A program made the position numbers and the translations under genes. 64,000 nucleotides of DNA from Myotis daubentonii (Eukaryota; Chordata; Mammalia; Chiroptera; Vespertilionidae). Location: NCBI RefSeq assembly GCF_963259705.1, contig NC_081841.1, forward strand, positions 118,553,033-118,617,032. Direction: 5' to 3'. Of this stretch, positions 1 to 7,886 are shown piece by piece (the first letter of the stretch is position 1; every line of letters starts with the position of its first letter). The notes under the pieces were generated by a model. That model saw only the letters and a program-made list of their open reading frames with translations. It was not told where the DNA came from and made no database searches.

Positions 1-1767
1 ATGTTCTAGTATATACTTCTTAGGAAACTGTAAAAATGTGGTAAAACTCTTAAAATACACAATTATCTTTCAAGGAAATGATTATGAGCTTGTGAAAATC
101 TGTTGAAACACGAGTAAATAGAATCTAAATAAGTTTAATGCCGAATTCAATTACCCAGATTACAAGTATAAAGCTCTGAAGTTTCGAGAATTCTGATAAT
201 ATTAACAACACCGGGTATTTTATGTGGCGTTTTCACAAAAATGTCATTTCAAAGAGGAAGAATTCCTGTTTATAGAACTCAGAACTTGTGTTTAAAGCTT
301 TTAAATGAGGAGAATACTGTTAATGTTTACAATTGAGGTTGAATAGGCGTGGCGTTTTTTGACTGAAACAGTTTATATCCTGAAGGTTCTAGTATATACT
401 CCTAAGGAAAACGTCAAATTGTGGTAAAACTCTTAGAATACACAATTGAATTCCCGGGAAATGAATATGAACGTGTAAGAAGCAGTTGAAACACAAGTAA
501 ATAGATTGTAACTACATTTAGTGCTGAGTTCAATTACTGAGATTAGAGGTAGAAAGCTGTGAAATGACGAGAATTCTGATAATATTAACTACTCCGGCTA
601 TTTTAAGTGGCGTTTTCACAAAAATGTCATTTCAAACAGGAGAATTCCTGTTTATAGAGCTCAGAAGTTGTGTATAAAGCTTTTAAATGAGGAGTCTACT
701 ATTTATGTTTAACATTGAGACTTAATTGGCCTGGCGTTTTTTGACTGAAACAGTTTATGTCCTGAAGGTTCTAGAATATACTCCTAAGAAAAATGTCAAA
801 TAGTGGTAAAACTCTTAAAATACACAATTATATTCCAGTGAAATGAATATGAACTTGTAACACACAGTTGAAACACGAGTAAATAGAGTCTAACTCCATT
901 TAATGCCGAGTTCATTTACCTAGACTACCGGTAGAAAGCTCTGAAATGACGCAAATTCTGATAATATTAACAACTCCGGCTATTTTAAGTGGCGTTTTCA
1001 CAAAAATGTCATTTCCAACAGGAAGAATTCCTGTTTATAGAGCTCAGAAGTTCTGTATAAAGCTTTCAAATGAGGAGTGTACTGTTTATGTTTAACATTG
1101 AGACTTAATTGGCGTGCCGTTTTTTGACAGAAACAGTTTACATCCTGAAGGTTCTAGTATACACTTCTAAGAAATATGTCAAATTGTGGTAAAACTCTTA
1201 AAATACACAATTATATTGCCGTGAAATGAATATGAACGTGTAAGAAGCAGTAGAAACACAAGTAAATAGAATCTAACTACATTTACTGCCGAGTTCAATT
1301 ACCGAGATTACAGGTAGAAAGCTATGAAATGACGCGAATTCTGATAATATTAACGACACCGGACATTTTATGTGGCGTTTTCACAAAAATGTCATTTCAA
1401 ACAGGAAGAATTCCTGTTTATAGAACTCAGAACTTTTGTTCAAACTTAAATGAGGAGAATACGGTTAATGTTTACAATTGAGGGTGAATTGGCATGGCGT
1501 TATATGACTGAAACAGTTTATATCCTGAAGGTTCTAGTATACACTTCTAAGGAAAACGTCAAATTGTGGTAAAACTCTTAAAATACACAATTATATTCCC
1601 AGAAAATGAATATGAACGTGTAAGAAGCAGTTGAAACGCAAGTAAATAAAATCTAACTACATTTAGTGCTGAGTTCAATTACTGACATTAGAGGTAGAAA
1701 GCTCTGAAATGACGAGATTCTGATAATATTAACAACACCCGCTATTTTAAGTGGCGTTTCCACAAAA
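1..1767. repeat. HOR unit 0: (E partial)-A-B2-C-D
   Basis: The window opens inside an E monomer (1-240). It is followed by A (241), a B2-like monomer (624, with the one-base deletion ACAGGAGAATTCC), C (1006) and D (1389). G, the second B and F are missing relative to the 8-monomer unit. Positions 1-240 correspond base for base in phase to 1911-2150, giving a 1,910-bp five-monomer period. I saw only scattered changes, for example AAATCTG/AAAACTG and CACGAG/CAGGAG. The A at 241 has a private AAAGAGGAAG. Confidence 0.9.
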
Positions 1768-4700
1768 ATGTCATTTCAAACAGGAAGAATTCCTGTTTAT
1801 AGAGCTCAGAAGTTGTGTATAAAGCTTTTAAATGAGGAGTCTACTGTTTATGTTTAACATTGAGACTTAATTGGCCTGGCGTTTTTTGACTGAAACAGTT
1901 TATACTGTGAATGTTCTAGTATATACTTCTTAGGAAACTGTAAAAATGTGGTAAAACTCTTAAAATACACAATTATCTTTCAAGGAAATGATTATGAGCT
2001 TGTGAAAAACTGTTGAAACAGGAGTAAATAGAATCTAAATAAGTTTAATGCCGAATTCAATTACCCAGATTACAAGTATAAAGCTCTGAAGTTTCGAGAA
2101 TTCTGATAATATTAACAACACCGGGTATTTTATGTGGCATTTTCACAAAAATGTCATTTCAAACAGGAAGAATTCCTGTTTATAGAACTCAGAACTTGTG
2201 TTTAAAGCTTTTAAATGAGGAGAATACTGTTAATGTTTACAATTGAGGTTGAATAGGCGTGGCGTTTTTTGACTGAAACAGTTTATATCCTGAAGGTTCT
2301 AGTATATACTCCTAAGGAAAACGTCAAATTGTGGTAAAACTCTTAGAATACACAATTGAATTCCCGGGAAATGAATATGATCATGTAAGAAGCAGTTGAA
2401 ACACAAGTAAATAGATTGTAACTACATTTAGTGCTGAGTTCAATTACTGAGATTAGAGGTAGAAAGCTGTGAAATGAAGAGAATTCTGATAATATTAACT
2501 ACTCCGGCTATTTTAAGTGGCGTTTTCACAAAAATGTCATTTCAAACAGGAAGAATTCCTGTTTATAGAGCTCAGAAGTTGTGTATAAAGCTTTTAAATG
2601 AGGAGTCTACTATTTATGTTTAACATTGAGACTTAATTGGCCTGGCGTTTTTTGACTGAAACAGTTTATATCCTGAAGGTTCTAGAATATACGCCTAAGA
2701 AAAATGTCAAATAGTGGTAAAACTCTTAAAATACACAATTATATTCCAGTGAAATGAATATGAACTTGTAACAAACAGTTGAAACACGAGTAAATAGAGT
2801 CTAACTCCATTTAATGCCGAGTTCATTTACCTAGACTACCGGTAGAAAGCTCTGAAATGACGCGAATTCTGATAATATTAACAACTCCGGCTATTTTAAG
2901 TGGCGTTTTCACAAAAATGTCATTTCCAACAGGAAGAATTCCTGTTTATAGAGCTCAGAAGTTCTGTATAAAGCTTTCAAATGAGGAGTGTACTGTTTAT
3001 GTTTAACATTGAGACTTATTGGCGTGCCGTTTTTTGACAGAAACAGTTTACATCCTGAAGGTTCTAGTATACACTTCTAAGAAATATGTCAAATTGTGGT
3101 AAAACTCTTAGAATACACAATTATATTCCCAGAAAATGAATATGAACGTGTAAGAAGCAGTTGAAGCACAAGTAAATAGAATGTACCTACATTTAGTGCT
3201 GAGTTCAATTACTGACATTAGAGGTAGAAAGCTCTGAAATGACGAGAATTCTGATAATATTAACAACTCCCGCTATTTTAAGTGGCGTTTACACAAAAAT
3301 GTAATTTCAAACAGGAAGAATTCCTGTTTATAGAGCTCAGAAGTTCTGTATAAAGCTTTCAAATGAGGAGTGTACTGTTTATGTTTAACATTGAGACTTA
3401 ATTGGCGTGCCGTTTTTTGACAGAAACAGTTTACATCCTGAAGGTTCTAGTATACACTTCTAAGAAATATGTCAAATTGTGGTAAAACTCTTAAAATACA
3501 CAATTATATTGCCGTGAAATGAATATGAACGTGTAAGAAGCAGTTGAAGCACAAGTAAATAGAATGTACCTACATTTAGTGCTGAGTTCAATTACTGACA
3601 TTAGAGGTAGAAAGCTCTGAAATGACGAGAATTCTGATAATATTAACAACTCCCGCTATTTTAAGTGGCGTTTACACAAAAATGTCATTTCAAACAGGAA
3701 GAATTCCTGTTTATAGAGCTCAGAAGTTCTGTATAAAGCTTTCAAATGAGGAGTGTACTGTTTATGTTTAACATTGAGACTTAATTGGCGTGCCGTTTTT
3801 TGACAGAAACAGTTTACATCCTGAAGGTTCTAGTAAACACTTCTAAGAAATATGTCAAATTGTGGTAAAACTCTTAAAATACACAATTATATTGCCGTGA
3901 AATGAATATGAACGTGTAAGAAGCAGTAGAAACACAAGTAAATAGAATCTAACTACATTTACTGCCGAGTTCAATTACCGAGATTACAGGTAGAAAGCTA
4001 TGAAATGACGCGAATTCTGATAATATTAACGACACCGGACATTTTATGTGGCGTTTTCACAAAAATGTCATTTCAAACAGGAAGAATTCCTGTTTATAGA
4101 ACTCAGAACTTTTGTTCAAACTTAAATGAGGAGAATACGGTTAATGTTTACAATTGAGGGTGAATTGGCATGGCGTTATATGACTGAAACAGTTTATATC
4201 CTGAGGTTCTAGTATACACTTCTAAGGAAAACGTCAAATTGTGGTAAAACTCTTAGAATACACAATTATATTCCCAGAAAATGAATATGAACGTGTAAGA
4301 AGCAGTTGAAGCACAAGTAAATAGAATGTACCTACATTTAGTGCTGAGTTCAATTACTGACATTAGAGGTAGAAAGCTCTGAAATGACGAGAATTCTGAT
4401 AATATTAACAACTCCCGCTATTTTAAGTGGCGTTTACACAAAAATGTCATTTCAAACAGGAAGAATTCCTGTTTATAGAGCTCAGAAGTTCTGTATAAAG
4501 CTTTCAAATGAGGAGTGTACTGTTTATGTTTAACATTGAGACTTAATTGGCGTGCCGTTTTTTGACAGAAACAGTTTACATCCTGAAGGTTGTAGTATAC
4601 ACTTCTAAGAAATATGTCAAATTGTGGTATAACTCTTAAAATACACAATTATATTGCCGTGAAATGAATATGAACGTGTAAGAAGCAGTAGAAACACAAG

Positions 4701-4825
4701 TAAATAGAATCTAACTACATTTACTGCCGAGTTCAATTACTGACATTAGAGGTAGAAAGCTCTGAAATGACGAGATTCTGATAATATTAACAACACCCGC
4801 TATTTTAAGTGGCGTTTCCACAAAA
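1768..4825. repeat. HOR unit 1: E-A-B1-F-C/F-C-D/F-C/D (8 monomers, several chimeric)
   Basis: Monomer starts: E 1768, A 2151, B1 2534, F 2917, C/F 3299, C 3682, D/F 4065, C/D 4444. Three of eight are chimeras. At 3299 a C monomer gains the F back half between TTGCCGTGAAATG and CAGTTGAAGCAC, and has GTAATTTC in the otherwise conserved marker. At 4065 a D front has an F back half. At 4444 a C front switches to D near CAATTACTGACATTAG. The same F tail (GAAGCACAAG to GTTTACAC) therefore appears three times within about 1.2 kb, which suggests local conversion or repeated unequal exchange. Confidence 0.85.
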
Positions 4826-5208
4826 ATGTCATTTCAAACAGGAAGAATTCCTGTTTATAGAGCTCAGAAGTTGTGTATAAAGCGTTTAAATGAGGAGTCT
4901 ACTGTTTATGTTTAACCTTCAGACTTAATTGGCCAGGCGTTTTTTGACTGAAACAGTTTATACTGTGAATGTTCTAGTATATACTTCTTAGGAAACTGTA
5001 AAAATGTGGTAAAACTCTTAAAATACACAATTATCTTTCAAGGAAATGATTATGAGCTTGTGAAAATCTGTTGAAACACGAGTAAATAGAATCTAAATAA
5101 ATTTAATGCCGAATTCAATTACCCAGATTACAAGTATAAAGCTCTGAAGTTTCGAGAATTCTGATAATATTAACAACACCGGGTATTTTATGTGGCGTTT
5201 TCACAAAA
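4826..5208. repeat. Reference monomer, class E
   Basis: Class E is recognised by TTTATACTGTGAATGTTC, TACTTCTTAGGAAACTG, ATTATCTTTCAAGG, TCTAAATAA, TTACCCAGATTACAAGTATA and GTTTCGAGAATTC, and ends AACAACACCGGGTATTTTATG. It is 383 bp. This copy carries private changes (AAGCGTTTAAATG for AAGCTTTTAAATG, and TTTAACCTTCAGAC) that recur only in the E monomers at 14774 and 17834, so those three share recent ancestry. E normally follows D and precedes A. It opens with a B-like front, GAAGTTGTGTATAAAG. Confidence 0.93.
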
Positions 5209-5420
5209 ATGTCATTTCAAACAGGAAGAATTCCTGTTTATAGAACTCAGAACTTGTGTTTAAAGCTTTTAAATGAGGAGAATACTGTTAATGTTTACAA
5301 TTGAGGTTGAATAGGCGTGGCGTTTTTTGACTGAAACAGTTTATATCCTGAAGGTTCTAGTATATACTCCTAAGGAAAACGTCAAATTGTGGTAAAACTC
5401 TTAGAATACACAATTGAATT

Positions 5421-5426
5421 CCCGGG
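5421..5426. other. CCCGGG mark unique to class A (example copy)
   Basis: This lies 212 bp after the phase marker inside GAATTCCCGGGAAATG. I found it in all 20 intact A monomers and in no other class. It is lost in the A/B2 and A/D chimeras at 31605, 39638, 56463 and 60287. It therefore marks HOR-unit spacing rather than monomer spacing. Confidence 0.85.
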
Positions 5427-5541
5427 AAATGAATATGAACGTGTAAGAAGCAGTTGAAACACAAGTAAATAGATTGTAACTACATTTAGTGCTGAGTTCA
5501 ATTACTGAGATTAGAGGTAGAAAGCTGTGAAATGACGAGAA

Positions 5542-5557
5542 TTCTGATAATATTAAC
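5542..5557. other. Conserved 16-bp tract TTCTGATAATATTAAC (example copy)
   Basis: This tract is found about 50 bp before the phase marker in almost every monomer of every class. The exceptions I noticed are TATTATC near 32712, TTCGGATAAT near 55268, and CTCTGATAATATTAAC in right-half A copies. Several chimeric monomers switch class right at this tract (25869, 28164, 61817, 62200), so it also behaves as an exchange point. Confidence 0.65.
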
Positions 5558-5574
5558 TACTCCGGCTATTTTAA

Positions 5575-5626
5575 GTGGCGTTTTCACAAAAATGTCATTT
5601 CAAACAGGAAGAATTCCTGTTTATAG
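5575..5626. other. Most conserved block of the monomer (example copy)
   Basis: The stretch from GTGGCGTTTTCACAAAAATG through TCATTTCAAACAGGAAG to AATTCCTGTTTATAG is nearly unchanged in all classes. Allowed variation is mostly at three or four sites (TTTTCAC/TTTACAC/TTTCCAC, TTTCAAAC/TTTCCAAC). Elsewhere in the monomer the classes differ at many sites. Conservation across otherwise diverged classes fits a constrained site such as a DNA-binding protein target, or a favoured gene-conversion tract. I cannot separate these from one sequence. Confidence 0.6.
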
Positions 5627-5974
5627 AGCTCAGAAGTTGTGTATAAAGCTTTTAAATGAGGAGTCTACTATTTATGTTTAACATTGAGACTTAATTGGCC
5701 TGGCGTTTTTTGACTGAAACAGTTTATATCCTGAAGGTTCTAGAATATACTCCTAAGAAAAATGTCAAATAGTGGTAAAACTCTTAAAATACACAATTAT
5801 ATTCCAGGGAAATGAATATGAACTTGTAACAAACAGTTGAAACACGAGTAAATAGAGTCTAACTCCATTTAATGCCGAGTTCATTTACCTAGACTACAGG
5901 TAGAAAGCTCTGAAATGACGCGAATTCTGATAATATTAACAACTCCGGCTATTTTAAGTGGCGTTTTCACAAAA
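5592..5974. repeat. Reference monomer, class B1
   Basis: Class B1 carries GGAGTCTACTATTTATG, TTAATTGGCCTGGCG, TTTATATCCTGAAGG, TTCTAGAATATACTCC, CAAATAGTGG, ATATTCCAGGGAAATG, TTGTAACAAACAG, TAGAGTCTAACTCC and TTCATTTACCTAGACTAC. It follows A. It differs from B2 mainly by TATATCCTG and AACAAACAG, where B2 has TATGTCCTG and AACACACAG. From 28 kb onward B1 copies usually carry GAATTCATGATTATAG, which breaks the conserved dyad, and CTCCATTAATG, a one-base deletion giving 382 bp. Confidence 0.92.
5605..5619. other. Short dyad CAGGAA-GAA-TTCCTG in the conserved block (example copy)
   Basis: Six-base arms are perfectly inverted around a three-base centre. The motif is present in the great majority of monomers. 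It is broken by GAATTCATGATTATAG in right-half B1 copies, by CAGAAAGAATTCC in C at 41934 and 44611, and shortened to CAGGAGAATTCCTG in a few copies (624, 13629, 16689, 19366, 21276). It overlaps one GAATTC site per monomer. A dimeric protein site is possible but unproven. Confidence 0.55.
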
Positions 5975-6357
5975 ATGTCATTTCCAACAGGAAGAATTCC
6001 TGTTTATAGAGCTCAGAAGTTCTGTATAAAGCTTTCAAATGAGGAGTGTACTGTTTATGTTTAACAGTGAGACATAATTGGCCAGGCGTTTTTTGACTGA
6101 AACAGTTTATACTGTGAATGTTCTAGTATATACTTCTTAGGAAACTGTAAAAATGTGGTAAAACTCTTAAAATACACAATTATCTTTCAAGGAAATGATT
6201 ATGAACTTGTGAAAAACTGTTGAAACACGAGTAAATAGAATCTAACTAAATTTAATGCCCAATTCAATTACCGAGATTACAGGTAGAAAGCTCTGAAGTG
6301 ACGCGAATTCTGATAATATTAACTACTCCGGCTATTTTAAGTGGCGTTTTCACAAAA
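5975..6357. repeat. Reference monomer, class G (built like a C-front/E-middle chimera)
   Basis: The front (ATTTCCAACAGG, GTTCTGTATAAAGC, GGAGTGTACTG) is C/F-like. From about TTTAACA-GTGAGACATAATTG onward the middle matches E (GGCCAGGCG, TATACTGTGAATGTTC, CTTCTTAGGAAACTG, CTTTCAAGG). The 3' part is its own: TATGAACTTGTGAAAAACTG, CTAACTAAATTTAATGCCC and TTACCGAGATTACAGG, ending ACTACTCCGGC. The combination recurs many times, so G is an established class and not a one-off. G sits between B1 and B2 in the 8-monomer unit. Later copies have AAATTAATGCCC, one base shorter. Confidence 0.9.
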
Positions 6358-6740
6358 ATGTCATTTCAAACAGGAAGAATTCCTGTTTATAGAGCTCAGA
6401 AGTTGTGTATAAAGCTTTTAAATGAGGAGTCTACTATTTATGTTTAACATTGAGACTTAATTGGCCTGGCGTTTTTTGACTGAAACAGTTTATGTCCTGA
6501 AGGTTCTAGAATATACTCCTAAGAAAAATGTCAAATAGTGGTAAAACTCTTAAAATACACAATTATATTCCAGGGAAATGAATATGAACTTGTAACACAC
6601 AGTTGAAACACGAGTAAATAGAGTCTAACTCCATTTAATGCCGAGTTCATTTACCTAGACTACATGTAGAAAGGTCTCAAATGAGGCGAATTCTGATAAT
6701 ATTAACAACTCCCGCTATTTTAAGGGGCGTTTCCACAAAA
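6358..6740. repeat. Reference monomer, class B2
   Basis: B2 is close to B1 but has TTTATGTCCTGAAGG and TTGTAACACACAG. It follows G and precedes F. This copy has a private 3' segment, CATGTAGAAAGGTCTCAAAT, and then GAGGCGAATTC and TTAAGGGGCGTTTCCAC. The CATGTAGAAAGG form also occurs at 9420, 13246, 16306 and in the chimera at 26252, and never in the right half. Right-end B2 copies at 55317, 58375 and 62963 instead share CCTGAATGTTCTAG. Confidence 0.9.
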
Positions 6741-7123
6741 ATGTCATTTCCAACAGGAAGAATTCCTGTTTATAGAGCTCAGAAGTTCTGTATAAAGCTT
6801 TCAAATGAGGAGTGTACTGTTTATGTTTAACATAGAGACTTAATTGGCGTGCCGTTTTTTGACAGAAACAGTTTACATCCTGAAGGTTCTAGTATACACT
6901 TCTAAGAAATATGTCAAATTGTGGTAAAACTCTTAGAATACACAATTATATTCCCAGAAAATGAATATGAACGTGTAAGAAGCAGTTGAAGCACAAGTAA
7001 ATAGAATGTACCTACATTTAGTGCTGAGTTCAATTACTGACATTAGAGGTAGAAAGCTCTGAAATGACGAGAATTCTGATAATATTAACAACTCCCGCTA
7101 TTTTAAGTGGCGTTTACACAAAA
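6741..7123. repeat. Reference monomer, class F
   Basis: F has the C-like front (GTTCTGTATAAAGC, GGAGTGTACTG), mostly with TTTAACATAGAGAC, then GGCGTGCCG, TTTGACAGAAACAG and TAGTATACACTTCTAAG. Its back half is CTCTTAGAATACAC, ATTCCCAGAAAATG, GCAGTTGAAGCACAAG, GAATGTACCTAC and CTGACATTAGAGG, ending AACAACTCCCGC and GTGGCGTTTACAC. It precedes C. Copies at 13629, 16689 and 19366 share ACAGGAGAATTCC (one base shorter) and GGAGTGTATTG, marking one recent lineage. Confidence 0.92.
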
Positions 7124-7506
7124 ATGTCATTTCAAACAGGAAGAATTCCTGTTTATAGAGCTCAGAAGTTCTGTATAAAGCTTTCAAATGAGGAGTGTAC
7201 TGTTTATGTTTAACATTGAGACTTAATTGGCGTGCCGTTTTTTGACAGAAACAGTTTACATCCTGAAGGTTCTAGTATACACTTCTAAGAAATATGTCAA
7301 ATTGTGGTAAAACTCTTAAAATACACAATTATATTGCTGTGAAATGAATATGAACGTGTAAGAAGCAGTAGAAACACAAGTAAATAGAATCTAACTACAT
7401 TTACTGCCGAGTTCAATTACCGATATTACAGGTAGAAAGCTATGAAATGACGCGAATTCTGATAATATTAACGACACCGGACATTTTATGTGGCGTTTTC
7501 ACAAAA
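7124..7506. repeat. Reference monomer, class C
   Basis: The front is shared with F (GTTCTGTATAAAGC, GGAGTGTACTG, GGCGTGCCG, TAGTATACACTTCTAAG). The back is diagnostic: ATTATATTGCCGTGAAATG (TTGCTGTG in this copy), GCAGTAGAAACAC, CATTTACTGCCGAG, AAAGCTATGAAATG, and the end AACGACACCGGACATTTTATG. C precedes D in nearly every unit. Copies at 4444 and 12097 share GTTGTAGTATAC and GTGGTATAACTC, two base changes that open the longest minus-strand reading frames there. Confidence 0.92.
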
Positions 7507-7886
7507 ATGTCATTTCAAACAGGAAGAATTCCTGTTTATAGAACTCAGAACTTTTGTTCAAAGCTTAAATGAGGAGAATACGGTTAATGTTTACAATTGA
7601 GGGTGAATTGGCATGGCGTTATTTGACTGAAACAGTTTATATCCTGAAGGTTCTAGTATACACTTCTAAGGAAAACGTCAAATTGTGGTAAAACTCTTAA
7701 AATACACAATTATATTCCCAGAAAATGAATATGAACGTGTAAGAAGCAGTTGAAAAACAAGTAAATAGAATCTAACTACATTTAGTGCTGAGTTCAATTA
7801 CTGACATTAGAGGTAGAAAGCTCTGAAATGACGAGATTCTGATAATATTAACAACACCCGCTATTTGAAGTGGCGTTTCCACAAAA
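7507..7886. repeat. Reference monomer, class D (short, 379-380 bp)
   Basis: D is recognised by TAGAACTCAGAACTTTTG, TTCAAAGCTTAAATGAGG, GAGAATACGGTTAATG, GGGTGAATTGGCATGGCG, TTATTTGACTG or TTATATGACTG, ATTCCCAGAAAATG, CAGTTGAAAAACAAG, CTGACATTAGAGG and GACGAGATTCTG, ending AACAACACCCGC and GCGTTTCCAC. It is 3-4 bp shorter than the rest because of deletions near TTCAAAGCTTAAATG and in GACGAGATTCTG. The latter removes one of the two GAATTC sites found in most monomers. Copies at 1389, 4065 and 10952 have the shorter TTCAAACTTAAATG. D precedes E or the C/E chimera. Confidence 0.92.

Larger units (their letters stand above)
5209..5591. repeat. Reference monomer, class A
   Basis: Class A is recognised by TAGAACTCAGAACTTGTG, GAGGTTGAATAGGCGTGGCG, TCTAGTATATACTCCTAAGG, the tract GAATTCCCGGGAAATG, and AATAGATTGTAAC; it usually ends ACTACTCCGGC. 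It is 383 bp. It is the only class carrying CCCGGG (5421-5426 here), which occurs in all 20 intact A monomers I listed and is lost in A-derived chimeras. A follows E and precedes B1 almost without exception. From 28 kb onward most A copies carry TTTTATATGAGG and GAGAACTCTG in place of TTTTAAATGAGG and GAGAATTCTG. Confidence 0.93.
4826..7886. repeat. HOR unit 2: complete reference 8-monomer unit E-A-B1-G-B2-F-C-D
   Basis: Monomer starts: E 4826, A 5209, B1 5592, G 5975, B2 6358, F 6741, C 7124, D 7507. Length is 3,061 bp, seven 383-bp monomers and one of 380 bp. No chimera is seen. The E to B2 part closely matches 14774-16688 at an offset of 9,948 bp (26 monomers), including the private E changes and the CATGTAGAAAGG B2 tail. 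Confidence 0.92.

Noticed and set aside
4418..4648. Minus-strand 76-codon reading frame, repeated identically at 12071-12301
   Set aside because: It lies within a C-type front and exists because two base changes (GTTGTAGTATAC, GTGGTATAACTC) shared by these monomers remove stops. Other C monomers lack it. No domain is recognisable and it is part of the satellite.
5160..5195. Possible CENP-B box in class E (TTCG followed by CGGG)
   Set aside because: The CENP-B core needs TTCG and CGGG seven bases apart. Here they are about 25 bases apart, in GTTTCGAGAATTC and ACACCGGGT, so the match is accidental.
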